Below are positions 1 to 8,288 of a stretch of DNA of 64,000 bases, one piece after another; position 1 is the stretch's first letter, and every line of letters starts with the position of its first letter. Origin of the DNA: Flavobacterium pectinovorum (GTDB taxonomy: Bacteria > Bacteroidota > Bacteroidia > Flavobacteriales > Flavobacteriaceae); contig NZ_JAFEVZ010000016.1 of the NCBI RefSeq assembly GCF_022802975.1, positions 1 through 64,000 of the forward strand, read 5' to 3'. A program made the translations under genes and the position numbers. The notes under the pieces are model-generated. The model did not search any database, was not told the DNA's origin, and saw only the letters and a program-made list of their open reading frames with translations.

Positions 1-2
1 GA

Positions 3-137
3 AAAAGAGTAGAAACAACAATAAGTGACATCAAGAAAATGTTTCCAAGAACAATACACGCAGTTACAATTCAAGGTTTTCTAATAAAGCTAACTTTATT
101 TGTATTTGGGCTACAATTAAATAAATCCATTAACTAG
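3..137 (+). CDS. C-terminal end of a probable transposase (cut by window start)
   Basis: An open frame enters from the left edge and ends with TAG at 135-137, leaving 44 residues. The segment reads KRVETTISDIKKMFPRTIHA and then a hydrophobic stretch rich in Leu and Phe, ending LNKSIN. The arrangement of a basic RVET motif followed by a hydrophobic C-terminus resembles the end of DDE transposases of the IS982 type, but too little is visible for a firm family call. No terminal inverted repeat could be identified between the stop and the AraC gene. It could also be the end of an unrelated protein. Confidence 0.5.
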   Translation, partial: KRVETTISDIKKMFPRTIHAVTIQGFLIKLTLFVFGLQLNKSIN

Positions 138-207
138 CAACTTGAATTAAATAGGGTCAGAATATAATTATTTGCCTTAATTTTAGTGTTTCCAATGATT
201 TATCTAT

Positions 208-1191
208 ATGATTTTTGAATTTACAACAGCCGCTGGTTTTGACTTCATTACATTTTTTGCAAAACATATTAATGCAACTGTAAGAGATAATTTCATGGAA
301 ATTCCAAATGAAATGGGAGAAGGTTATGTACGTAAAGTTGGATTTGGAAATGATTTTAAATTAACTATACATCGTTATACATTGAAGGAAGATTTAATTA
401 TTAAGCGCAATCCTTCCCCCGATACTAGCAGTGTACGCACTTTTTTCTTTTACAGCAACAAACAAGATCTAGAAGTTAAATATAAGAACGAGGAAAATAT
501 ACCTTCTTCACAAAAAAATGATGCTTCGATACTCTTATCTACAAATGACTTAAGGACTGAAGTCCGTTTTCCTGCAGATACTAATATCCAATATGTCGTA
601 GTTGCAATTGCCGCTGATAGGCTGCGTGCAATTCTGTCTATTGAAAATCCTAATAGTACAATAAAAACGATCACAGCGGAAAATGCTTCATTTATTTTCT
701 TCGAAAATTTAGATACTGAAATGCAACTGCTTCTAAAAAATATTGTTTCTGTTGATATGAATAACTCTATGAATAATTTCTATGTCCAAATTAAGGTTCA
801 GGAATTAATGTACTTGCTTTTTAGTAAGTTGTCACTTAGGGAGAATACAACTTTTAAAAGTATAAACAGTAATGATGCAGAAAAACTTCTGACTGTACGC
901 AGCGAAATATTGAATGATCTCAGTAAACCGCCGGTTTTGAATGAATTAGCTGTTATTGCTTCCATGAGCGAAACAAAGCTCAAGCAGCTTTTTAAGCAGA
1001 CATTTGGAGATACAATTTATAACTATTATCAAAAGGCAAGAATGGAAGAAGCCGCTTTTTTATTGAAACAGGCTAAACATTCTGTTTCTGAAGTTGGCTA
1101 CGAATTGGGCTTTTCAAATCTTAGCCACTTCAGCAGGTTATTTGAAAAGCAGTACGGCATTACGCCTAAGAAGTTCTCTTACACAGCATGA
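208..1191 (+). CDS. AraC family transcriptional regulator
   Basis: A 327-residue protein with an AraC-type double helix-turn-helix in roughly the last 95 residues. The first helix-turn-helix is around LNELAVIASMSETKLKQLFK; the second carries the family signature VGYELGFSNLSHFSRLFEK followed by GITPKKF. The N-terminal 200 residues show no family I recognise and probably sense an effector. The gene lies 120 bp upstream of an Old Yellow Enzyme, a quinone-oxidoreductase-like protein and an NmrA-like reductase, all on the same strand. It is therefore a likely regulator of that redox module, which is inference from position. The ATG start gives the full domain and no better start is visible. Confidence 0.85.
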   Translation: MIFEFTTAAGFDFITFFAKHINATVRDNFMEIPNEMGEGYVRKVGFGNDFKLTIHRYTLKEDLIIKRNPSPDTSSVRTFFFYSNKQDLEVKYKNEENIPSSQKNDASILLSTNDLRTEVRFPADTNIQYVVVAIAADRLRAILSIENPNSTIKTITAENASFIFFENLDTEMQLLLKNIVSVDMNNSMNNFYVQIKVQELMYLLFSKLSLRENTTFKSINSNDAEKLLTVRSEILNDLSKPPVLNELAVIASMSETKLKQLFKQTFGDTIYNYYQKARMEEAAFLLKQAKHSVSEVGYELGFSNLSHFSRLFEKQYGITPKKFSYTA

Positions 1192-1247
1192 CCTAATTTA
1201 AACTCTTTTTTTCAATTAATACTGTCGGATAGGACTATTATTGTGTC

Positions 1248-1287
1248 TTTTTCGGTTATTTTACCCGAATATTAACTTCTAAATTTG
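1248..1287 (+). promoter_or_regulatory. Possible promoter and small inverted repeat before the redox genes
   Basis: TAAATTTG at 1280-1287 fits the Bacteroidota -7 consensus TAnnTTTG. The upstream TTTTTCGG is only a weak match to a -33 box. TTCGG (1251-1255) and CCGAA (1265-1269) form an inverted repeat with a 9-nt spacer between the two boxes, a plausible operator for the neighbouring AraC protein. This is pattern evidence only. Confidence 0.3.
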
Positions 1288-1311
1288 TTCATATAATTAA
1301 ATTATGACAAA

Positions 1312-2385
1312 ATGAAAAAGTTACTTACGCCTTTTGAGAAAGGTTCCTTAAAATTAAAAAATCATCTGGTAATGGCACCGATGACACGAAGCAGAGCTAT
1401 TGGCAACCTTCCAAATGAGTTGATGGTAAAGTATTATGCACAACGTTCAGGTGTTGGTTTGATTGTTACCGAAGGCACCTCGCCAAGTCCTGAAGGATTA
1501 GGCTATCCGCGTATTCCCGGAATTTATTCTGAAGAACAGATTGCGGGGTGGAAAAAAGTCACCGATGCTGTACATCAAAATGGGTCAAAAATTTTTCTGC
1601 AACTGATGCACACTGGACGTATATCGAATGTTGCAAATCTACCTGACGGAATTCAGCCCGTAGGTCCTTCAGCTATCAAGGCTGCTGGTGAAATCTTTAC
1701 TGATTCTCTTGGTATGCAGGAACACTCTGTTCCGGTAGCGCTTAGTTTAGATGGTATAACTGATGTTATTGACGATTTTGTAAAAGCTTCCAAAAATGCA
1801 ATTCTTGCTGGTTTTGATGGCGTAGAACTTCATGGTGCTAACGGGTATTTACTGGAACAATTCTTAAACCCAAATGTGAATAACAGAACCGATTTGTACG
1901 GAGGCAGCCTTATAAACAGAAGTCGACTCACTTTAGAGATTACTGAAGCAATTGCAGCGGCTATTGGCCCTCATAAAGTTGGAATTCGTTTTTCTCCGTT
2001 TTCTCAACTAAGTGATCAAGGCGCTTACGATACAGAAGAAGTGCATCAAACCTATATCTATCTAAGCAGTGAATTGAATAAATTAGGGATTGGCTACATC
2101 CATCTTTCAACCAATCCCGATATTCCTGAAAAAACATATAAGGCAATCCGTGCAGTATTTAGTAATACGATTATAATCTGTAATGGACTGACTCCTGAAA
2201 CAGCAGAAGAAAAGTTGTTGGATAACTCTGCAGACCTTGTTGCTTTTGGACGCGGATTCCTTGCTAATCCTGATTTTGTAAAGCGTATTGAAAAAAATGC
2301 TCCACTTAATGATGTAGACTTCGGTACATTATATACTCCAGGCGAAATAGGTTACACAGATTATCCATTTTATACTTCAAAATAA
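1312..2385 (+). CDS. Alkene reductase / NADH:flavin oxidoreductase (Old Yellow Enzyme family)
   Basis: A 357-residue TIM-barrel flavoprotein of the OYE/NemA type, expected to bind FMN and use NAD(P)H to reduce activated C=C bonds or nitro groups. The N-terminal APMTRSRA motif, the HGANGYLLEQFLNP segment (substrate-binding His/Asn pair near residues 174 and 177), the following RTDLYGGS segment and GRGFLANPDF near the C-terminus are all characteristic. The length is normal and no signal peptide is seen, so it is cytosolic. Its stop shares one base with the next start (TAATG), indicating translational coupling. The substrate cannot be read from sequence; detoxification of electrophiles is the usual role. 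Confidence 0.92.
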   Translation: MKKLLTPFEKGSLKLKNHLVMAPMTRSRAIGNLPNELMVKYYAQRSGVGLIVTEGTSPSPEGLGYPRIPGIYSEEQIAGWKKVTDAVHQNGSKIFLQLMHTGRISNVANLPDGIQPVGPSAIKAAGEIFTDSLGMQEHSVPVALSLDGITDVIDDFVKASKNAILAGFDGVELHGANGYLLEQFLNPNVNNRTDLYGGSLINRSRLTLEITEAIAAAIGPHKVGIRFSPFSQLSDQGAYDTEEVHQTYIYLSSELNKLGIGYIHLSTNPDIPEKTYKAIRAVFSNTIIICNGLTPETAEEKLLDNSADLVAFGRGFLANPDFVKRIEKNAPLNDVDFGTLYTPGEIGYTDYPFYTSK

Positions 2386-3308
2386 TGAAAGCAATTCAAT
2401 ACAAAGACTATGGAAGTTCAGCTGTGATTGAACTGGTTGATATTCCTATACCATCGATTCAAAGTAAAAAGGATATTTTAATTCAGGTTAAAGCTGCAGG
2501 TGTGAATCCAATAGATGTAAAAATACGAATGGGAATTATGAAAGAAATGCGTCCTGTAGAAATTCCTTTTATACCTGGAGGAGAAGCTTCGGGAATAATT
2601 GTTGCCATTGGTACGGATGTATCTAAATTTAAAGTTGGTGACGAGGTTATTGCTCTTACAAAGAAAAATGCTTATGCGCAATATGTGACTGCTAACGAAA
2701 ATTATGTTTTACTGAAACCAAAAAATTTGACTTTCCAGGAGGCAGCATCAATAGCTGTCACTATAGGAACTTCTCAATCAGTACTTTTCACAGAAGGAAA
2801 ATTAGAGAAAGGGCAAAAAGTTTTAATCCAAGGCGGGGCCGGAGCAGTTGGTGGCGCTATGATTCAAATGGCAAAAGCTGCCGGAGCATACGTAATTGCA
2901 ACAGCTTCTGGCGATGGCGTGGCTTTAGCAAAAAGTCTTGGAGCCGATGAAGTGATTGATTATAAATTGCAGGATGTAACTAATACTGTTAAAGAGGTTG
3001 ATTTGGTCGCAGATACCGCTGGTGGCCAATCTCAGGAAAAACTTTTTCCGGTTTTAAAAGCTGATGGCAAACTATTGAGTATCGCCAAGCCTCCATCACA
3101 GGAATTGGCAGAAAAACACAAAGTGAAAGCCTATTTTGTAGCTTCCGACATATCGTCTAAAACACTACAAAACGGACTTGAATTAATAGAAGCTGGAAAA
3201 TTCCAAACAGTTGTTTCCAAAATATTTAAGCTTGAAGCAGCAGCTATAGCTCAGGATTTCTTAACGGCTGGCGGAGTAAATGGTAAGATCGTTTTCGCTG
3301 TAGAATAA
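2385..3308 (+). CDS. NADP-dependent oxidoreductase, quinone oxidoreductase-like (MDR family)
   Basis: A 307-residue medium-chain dehydrogenase/reductase. The N-terminal GroES-like half contains AGVNPIDVKIRMG and PGGEASGIIVAIG, both typical of quinone oxidoreductases. The Rossmann half carries GQKVLIQGGAGAVGGAM around residue 145. The structural and catalytic zinc cysteines of alcohol dehydrogenases are absent, so it should be a zinc-independent NADPH-dependent reductase of quinones or enals. It overlaps the OYE gene by one base and precedes an NmrA-like gene, giving a three-gene operon under a likely AraC regulator. The natural substrate is unknown. Confidence 0.88.
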   Translation: MKAIQYKDYGSSAVIELVDIPIPSIQSKKDILIQVKAAGVNPIDVKIRMGIMKEMRPVEIPFIPGGEASGIIVAIGTDVSKFKVGDEVIALTKKNAYAQYVTANENYVLLKPKNLTFQEAASIAVTIGTSQSVLFTEGKLEKGQKVLIQGGAGAVGGAMIQMAKAAGAYVIATASGDGVALAKSLGADEVIDYKLQDVTNTVKEVDLVADTAGGQSQEKLFPVLKADGKLLSIAKPPSQELAEKHKVKAYFVASDISSKTLQNGLELIEAGKFQTVVSKIFKLEAAAIAQDFLTAGGVNGKIVFAVE

Positions 3309-3336
3309 AAACATAGGTAATTTAAAATATAAAAAA

Positions 3337-4254
3337 ATGCATATTAAAAAAGTAATCGTTGCTGGTGCAACAGGAATGCTGGGAAGTCAGATTGTAAAAG
3401 AATTGCTTGAGCAGGGCGCTGAAGTTACTGCTATGGTCAGGGCAAGCAGCGATAGAAATGCACTAATCAAAATGGGTGTCAAAAATTTTGTGATTGGAGA
3501 TATGATGGACATACCTTCTCTAAAACATGCCCTTTCTTCTAAACATGGTTTTGATGCCATAGTAGCAAGTGCAGCCGGATATACACGTAGAAAAAAGGGA
3601 GATAATGCTGTAACAGATACGATAGGTTATCGAAATTTGGTTGATGCTACGAAAGAAGCCGGTATTCCACGTTTTGTATTGATTTCCATTCTCGAATCTG
3701 ACAAAGCTAAATCAGTACCTCACTTTTATAATAAATACCTCATCGAGAAATACCTGGCAGAAAAAAAACAGCCTTTTATCGCTCTTAGACCCGGTGCGTT
3801 CTTAGATCAGTCACCAGATTTTATAATAGATAAAATTAAGAAAGGAATACTGCCAACATTTCTAACAGGAACTTACGGAATTATCTATACACCACAATTA
3901 GCCAAATATACTGCCATGGCTGCAATAGCTTTAGCCGATACAGCGCTAAATACTTCTATAGATATAGGCTGGGAGAAACCCGTGAACGAGGACATACTTA
4001 AAACTGCGTTCGCCAGTGTTCTAAAAAAGAACATTCAGACTAAGCCGGTTATTCCTTCAGTCGTATTAAAATTTATTTTGCCCATTGTTGCAAAGTTTAA
4101 TGATAACATTTATGATATGTGTGAAATGATCAGGTGGATTGATACGGGTGTGTACATCAGCACAAATCCACAAAGGCAAAAAAATTTTTTCGGTGAATTG
4201 CCAACTGTTGAAGAAAGTATAGCACAATATTGCCGTGATCGCGGACTAATTTAA
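3337..4254 (+). CDS. NAD(P)-binding NmrA/SDR-like oxidoreductase
   Basis: A 305-residue atypical short-chain dehydrogenase. The N-terminal dinucleotide-binding motif GATGMLGSQIV (about residues 10-20) is followed by VTAMVRASSDR and IGDMMDIPSL, the order seen in NmrA-like and epimerase-like proteins. There is no clear YxxxK catalytic pair in the usual place (YNKYLIEKYL is the nearest), so the activity is uncertain. It is the last gene of the redox cluster and is followed by a bidirectional terminator before the convergent moaA. Confidence 0.8.
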   Translation: MHIKKVIVAGATGMLGSQIVKELLEQGAEVTAMVRASSDRNALIKMGVKNFVIGDMMDIPSLKHALSSKHGFDAIVASAAGYTRRKKGDNAVTDTIGYRNLVDATKEAGIPRFVLISILESDKAKSVPHFYNKYLIEKYLAEKKQPFIALRPGAFLDQSPDFIIDKIKKGILPTFLTGTYGIIYTPQLAKYTAMAAIALADTALNTSIDIGWEKPVNEDILKTAFASVLKKNIQTKPVIPSVVLKFILPIVAKFNDNIYDMCEMIRWIDTGVYISTNPQRQKNFFGELPTVEESIAQYCRDRGLI

Positions 4255-4331
4255 GGGAAATTGTCTATTGTCGGCAGGATGAAGTATGATTAACCTCAAA
4301 ACTATATCAATCATATATTTCTCCAATTACA

Positions 4332-4364
4332 AAAAACCTCATAATATTTAATTTTGAGGTTTTT
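4332..4364. terminator. Bidirectional intrinsic terminator
   Basis: AAAAACCTCA (4332-4341) and TGAGGTTTTT (4355-4364) form a perfect 10-bp inverted repeat with A/T flanks, placed between the convergent NmrA-like gene and moaA. It can terminate transcripts from both sides. Confidence 0.8.
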
Positions 4365-4378
4365 GTATTTAAATTATA

Positions 4379-5386
4379 TCATCCTCCAATCGCAATCATA
4401 CTCCGATTGTCAAAATGTAACGTTGGGTCATCCATTTCAGAAATCGTAACCATTCCGGCCCTTACTTTCTTTTTATTTTTAATGGACTCTGAAATTAAAT
4501 TAGTAATCGATTCGCCATTTCTAAAAGCAGTCAGTAAATCGGTTTCGGAATTAGAGAAAAGGCAATTTTTGATTTTTCCGTTTGCCGTCAGGCGGATTCT
4601 GTTGCAGCCATCACAAAACGGATTTGTAATTGAGCTTATGATTCCGAAATCGCCCTGAAAACCTTTGATTTTGTAGGTTCTGGCCGTGAAGTTTTTCTCG
4701 TCTTCCAGTTTCTGAATTTCATCCAGAGAAAAATTTTCCTCTACTTGTGATAAAATTTCCTTTTGCGAAACCATTTTGCTCCTGTCCCACTCATTTCCGG
4801 CGAAAGGCATAAACTCTATAAAACGGACAGCAATTGGCAGTGACTCAGTTAAATTGACGAAATCAATAATTTCATTATCATTAAAACCTTTCATCAAAAC
4901 CACATTTACTTTTACCTGAAAATCATGATTCAGCAATAAATGCAAGTTATCAATCACTTTCTCAAACTGATTTCGAAGTGTTATCGAATGAAATTTTGAT
5001 GCAATCAGCGTATCTAAACTCAGGTTGATTTTTTTGATTTCGGCCTGTTTTAAAACATCAATATGACGGTCGATTAAAATACCGTTGGTCGTGATTGAAA
5101 GTGAAACTTCTAAAGTTGATAATTTCGAAACAATCTCAGCAAAATCCTTTCTCAACAAAGGTTCTCCCCCCGTCAGTCTGATTTTATCCACACCATTTTC
5201 TACGAAAGTCTGGGCAATTGCAAAAATCTCTTCGGAAGTCATTAAGCTTGCTTTTGGAGACAGCGCAATTCCGTCAGCAGGCATGCAATACGTACAACGC
5301 AAATTGCATTTCTCCAGCAACGAAATACGCAAATAATTGTGTTTTCGCCCAAAATCATCCGTTAAAATGGTTTTAGAGGGTATCAT
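4379..5386 (-). CDS. moaA: GTP 3',8-cyclase MoaA
   Basis: A 335-residue radical SAM enzyme that performs the first step of molybdenum cofactor synthesis together with MoaC, turning GTP into cyclic pyranopterin monophosphate. The SAM-binding [4Fe-4S] cysteines are in CNLRCTYC (Cys27, 31, 34), followed by RLTGGEPLLRKDF. The second, substrate-side cluster is CDGCNRIRLTANGKIKNC (about Cys258, 261, 275). The protein ends in the conserved C-terminal GG needed for catalysis. Length is normal. It is the last gene of the minus-strand cluster and its start overlaps the end of moaCB by 14 bp. Confidence 0.97.
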   Translation of the reverse strand: MIPSKTILTDDFGRKHNYLRISLLEKCNLRCTYCMPADGIALSPKASLMTSEEIFAIAQTFVENGVDKIRLTGGEPLLRKDFAEIVSKLSTLEVSLSITTNGILIDRHIDVLKQAEIKKINLSLDTLIASKFHSITLRNQFEKVIDNLHLLLNHDFQVKVNVVLMKGFNDNEIIDFVNLTESLPIAVRFIEFMPFAGNEWDRSKMVSQKEILSQVEENFSLDEIQKLEDEKNFTARTYKIKGFQGDFGIISSITNPFCDGCNRIRLTANGKIKNCLFSNSETDLLTAFRNGESITNLISESIKNKKKVRAGMVTISEMDDPTLHFDNRSMIAIGG

Positions 5387-6287
5387 GATTTTTTCCTTTT
5401 AAAATATGAAAAACGTGCATCACATGCGGAAAAACAGCATCCATAGATTCTCTTGCTCCATTTGTTGATCCCGGCAAGGCCAAAACCAGACTTTTTCCTA
5501 ATGTTCCTGCAACTGTTCTGGACAACATCGCATATGGCATACGTTGCTGCCCGTAATCACGAATGGCTTCTTCGATTCCCGGAATTCTGCTTTCCAATAA
5601 TGGTGATAAAGCTTCAGGTGTTACATCTCTTGGTGATAATCCGGTTCCTCCGGTAAAAATAACCAGCTGATTCTCTTTGGCGAAAGCCTTCGTTTTTTCC
5701 TGAATAATTTCTAACTCATCCGGAATAACTTCGTAATGAGACGTTTCAACTCCGTAAGAATCTAACTTTTCTACAATTATTTTTCCGGATCGGTCTTCTT
5801 TATCACCTGCAAAAATAGAGTCGGAACAAACAAAAACCGCTGCTTTTATTGTGTACGGAAATTTATTTTTGAAAGACGATTTACCGCCTTCTTTGTTGAT
5901 TAATTTTATAGTTGAGATTTCGATTTCTTTATCAATTGGCTTCAGCATATCGTACATCGTCAATGCTACAATTGAAGCTCCATGCATCGCTTCAACCTCT
6001 ACACCTGTTTTGTAAACGGTTTTTACTTTAAAGATAATCTGAATATCTAAACCTTCAATGTTATATTCTACCGATGTAAATTCAATTGGCAGCGGATGGC
6101 AATCCGGAATCGACAAATGCGTGTTTTTTACGGCAAACAATCCGGCCGTTTTCGCCATTTCCAATACATTTCCTTTCGGCACCAGATTATTGACTACTGC
6201 ATCAATTGTTTCCTGCTTGCTTACTTTGACAATTGCTGTGGCTGTTGCGACTCTTAATGTACTTATTTTATGCGTAATATCTACCAT
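5373..6287 (-). CDS. Bifunctional MoaC-MoaB fusion protein
   Basis: About 304 residues with two molybdenum cofactor domains. The N-terminal part is MoaC (cyclic pyranopterin monophosphate synthase), seen from MVDITHKIS, the IPDCHPLPIEF segment and TGVEVEAM ... ALTMYDMLKPIDK. The C-terminal part is a MoaB/MogA-type domain with FTGGTGLSPRDVTPEA and the nucleotide-binding LALPGSTNGARESMD. I chose the ATG at 6285-6287, where MoaC family similarity begins and which lies one base from the moaE stop; the longer frame upstream reads through moaE sequence. This fusion is common in Bacteroidota. It overlaps moaA. Confidence 0.93.
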   Translation of the reverse strand: MVDITHKISTLRVATATAIVKVSKQETIDAVVNNLVPKGNVLEMAKTAGLFAVKNTHLSIPDCHPLPIEFTSVEYNIEGLDIQIIFKVKTVYKTGVEVEAMHGASIVALTMYDMLKPIDKEIEISTIKLINKEGGKSSFKNKFPYTIKAAVFVCSDSIFAGDKEDRSGKIIVEKLDSYGVETSHYEVIPDELEIIQEKTKAFAKENQLVIFTGGTGLSPRDVTPEALSPLLESRIPGIEEAIRDYGQQRMPYAMLSRTVAGTLGKSLVLALPGSTNGARESMDAVFPHVMHVFHILKGKNHDTL

Positions 6288-6288
6288 T

Positions 6289-6720
6289 TTAGGTGTTTTG
6301 TTTCCATGTGAAAGTATCGTTTTCAAACATTTCCTTGCCAAAAATCGGCACATCAGTTTTAATCCAGTTTACGATGGCTTCTGTGGCTTCATAAACCTGT
6401 TTGCGTCTTGTTGATGAAACAAAAACGAACAGACAGATTTCTCCTGCTTTTACCACACCTAAACTGTGATAAATGTGCATACAGGTTAAGTCGAATTTAG
6501 CAAATGCTTTTTCACGAATCGTATGCAGGGCTTCGTTAGCCATATCAGTGTAGGCTGAATAATCTATGGCAACAACAGTATTATCGTGAATCACATCGGC
6601 ACGAACCTGACCCAGAAAAATATTGTGTGCCCCAATTGTATGTTTGGATTGATGTTTAGCAATCGACTCCGCAATAAATTCGGGAGAAATTGGTCCTTCT
6701 ACAAATACATTTTTACTCAT
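6289..6720 (-). CDS. moaE: Molybdopterin synthase catalytic subunit MoaE
   Basis: A 143-residue MoaE protein, the large subunit that transfers sulfur from the MoaD thiocarboxylate to precursor Z. Typical segments are GAHNIFLGQVRAD, IYHSLGVVKAGE, VSSTRRKQVYEATE and the C-terminal KTDVPIFGKEMFEN that holds the conserved active-site lysines. Normal length. It ends one base before the moaCB start, so the two are translationally coupled. It is separated from moeB by 242 bp containing a dispersed repeat, so it may have its own promoter. Confidence 0.95.
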   Translation of the reverse strand: MSKNVFVEGPISPEFIAESIAKHQSKHTIGAHNIFLGQVRADVIHDNTVVAIDYSAYTDMANEALHTIREKAFAKFDLTCMHIYHSLGVVKAGEICLFVFVSSTRRKQVYEATEAIVNWIKTDVPIFGKEMFENDTFTWKQNT

Positions 6721-6830
6721 TTTTTTTATTTTTTATTGCCACTGATTTCACAGATTAAAAGGATTTTTTGCCACAAATTATACAAATTTTCATTACTTAA
6801 TTCTATAAAAAGAATAATCGCAATATTGTG

Positions 6831-6928
6831 ATTTCGACGGAGGAGAAATCCCCGTAAGAAACTCTACAAAGATTGGCGACATTCTATACTGAGTTACTTG
6901 CGAAGATTCTTCGTTCCTCAGAATGACA
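6831..6928 (-). repeat. Dispersed intergenic repeat (TGTCATTCTGAGGAACGAAG type)
   Basis: On the minus strand the segment starts TGTCATTCTGAGGAACGAAG and continues through AATCTTCGCAAGTAAC to a GGGGATTTCTCCTCCGTCGA end. The same architecture, diverged, occurs at 22951-23051. Such elements are scattered between genes in many Bacteroidota genomes. It occupies the 242-bp moaE-moeB gap; the rest of that gap shows nothing else I can call. Confidence 0.6.
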
Positions 6929-6962
6929 AACTTTACATACAATTGTGTCTTTTAATCTTTGA

Positions 6963-8039
6963 CTATATTTTTATTTCTTTAGTTAATAATTCTTTCAATG
7001 CCAAAGCACCGCCTTCAACACTTTTTAGATTTTTAAAATCCATTTTCTGAAGCAATTCAACAGCTATTTTACTTCTCATTCCGGATTGACAGAAAACATA
7101 AATTGTTTGATTTGAATCTAGTTTTTCAATTTCACCTTCCAAATTCATTAACGGAATCTGAATACTGTTCCTGAATGTTATTTTTGGAAGTTCATCTTCA
7201 TTACGAACATCTAAAAACAAGACTTCTTCATTATCAATTTGATTCAAAACTGCTTCAGCTGAAATCTCTTCGACACGATTTTCTTTCTGAGAATATTTTC
7301 CTTTAAAAATATTTCTGTCCATTACAAAAGAATCATTTTTTTCAAAATCATATTTCTGCTGTTCATTATTCAAAACATTATAAACCAATATTTTTCCGCT
7401 CAAAACTTCTCCTGTTTCCAGAATCATTTTTATGACTTCATTGGCCTGCAGCATTCCAATAATTCCAACCGAAATTCCGATAACTCCCGCATCCGTACAA
7501 TTCACAGACGAACTGTTTTCATCCGGATACAAACATCTGTACGTTGGACCGTTTTGATAATTGAAAACCGAAACCTGTCCCTGAAATCTGAAAATTGATC
7601 CGTACACCATTGGTTTATTCGTAATCAGGCAAGCATCATTTATCAGGTATTTTATCTGAAGATTGTCTGTTGCGTCCACAATAATATCATAATTTTCAAA
7701 TAAAGCAATGGCATTTTTACCTGAAAGTTTTTCAGCAACAGCATTTACTTTAACGTCGGAATTTAATGCTGTTACCATGGATTTGGCTTCTTCAACCTTG
7801 TATTTTCCGACAGATGAATTTTTATAAATTACCTGACGCTGCAAATTTGAAAGTTCCACAACATCATCATCCACAATTCCGATTTCACCAACTCCGGCAG
7901 CTGCCAGATAAGGCAATATCGCAGCACCCAGACCTCCTGCACCAATAATTAAAACTTTGGATTTTAATAATTTGTACTGGCCTGTTTCTCCAATTTCGGG
8001 AAGCATTATTTGTCGGTTATAACGGGAAGATGCATTCAT
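6963..8039 (-). CDS. moeB: MoeB/ThiF-type sulfur carrier adenylyltransferase with C-terminal rhodanese domain
   Basis: About 358 residues. The N-terminal E1-like domain has the ATP motif IIGAGGLGAAILPYLAAAGV, then IVDDDVVELSNLQRQ, VDATDNLQIKYLIND and NCTDAGVIG. The C-terminal rhodanese domain has the active-site loop FCQSGMRS. The pair matches the Uba4/MOCS3 plan: adenylate the C-terminal glycine of MoaD, then hand on persulfide sulfur. The start at 8037-8039 is preferred: the longer frame begins inside moaD, and GGAGGA lies just upstream in the last moaD codons. The CxxC zinc ligand pairs of classical MoeB are not seen; only a single Cys remains in YRCLYP. Confidence 0.92.
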   Translation of the reverse strand: MNASSRYNRQIMLPEIGETGQYKLLKSKVLIIGAGGLGAAILPYLAAAGVGEIGIVDDDVVELSNLQRQVIYKNSSVGKYKVEEAKSMVTALNSDVKVNAVAEKLSGKNAIALFENYDIIVDATDNLQIKYLINDACLITNKPMVYGSIFRFQGQVSVFNYQNGPTYRCLYPDENSSSVNCTDAGVIGISVGIIGMLQANEVIKMILETGEVLSGKILVYNVLNNEQQKYDFEKNDSFVMDRNIFKGKYSQKENRVEEISAEAVLNQIDNEEVLFLDVRNEDELPKITFRNSIQIPLMNLEGEIEKLDSNQTIYVFCQSGMRSKIAVELLQKMDFKNLKSVEGGALALKELLTKEIKI

Positions 8040-8049
8040 AAATTGTAAA

Positions 8050-8286
8050 TTATCCTCCGGCAAAAGGAGGCAATAAAGCAACAATATCACTTGTTTTCAA
8101 AGCGTAATCTGTTGTTTTTGAAACTATTTTCTGATTGACGGCAACACTAAATGACAGCGATTCGAATTGGTATTTTTCTTCTAAATCCTGCAATAAATCC
8201 TGCAGGGAAATATTCGAAGAAACCACATTTTCAAAAGAGCATTGTGTTTTTTCGGCAACAGCTCCAAAATATTTAACTTCAATCAT
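8050..8286 (-). CDS. moaD: Molybdopterin synthase sulfur carrier subunit MoaD
   Basis: A 78-residue ubiquitin-fold protein ending LLPPFAGG, the double glycine that is adenylated by MoeB and converted to a thiocarboxylate. Length and the hydrophobic ALLPPFAGG tail are typical of MoaD. It ends 10 bp before the chosen moeB start and begins 2 bp after cobA ends, so all three are in one transcript. Confidence 0.95.
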   Translation of the reverse strand: MIEVKYFGAVAEKTQCSFENVVSSNISLQDLLQDLEEKYQFESLSFSVAVNQKIVSKTTDYALKTSDIVALLPPFAGG

Positions 8287-8288
8287 TA

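Noticed and set aside
6288..6353. Longer start for the MoaC-MoaB protein.
   Set aside because: The extension overlaps moaE in another frame and has no MoaC similarity; MVDITHK is the natural beginning.
8040..8090. Longer start for MoeB.
   Set aside because: The added residues come from moaD coding sequence in another frame; the family begins at about RYNRQIMLPEIG.
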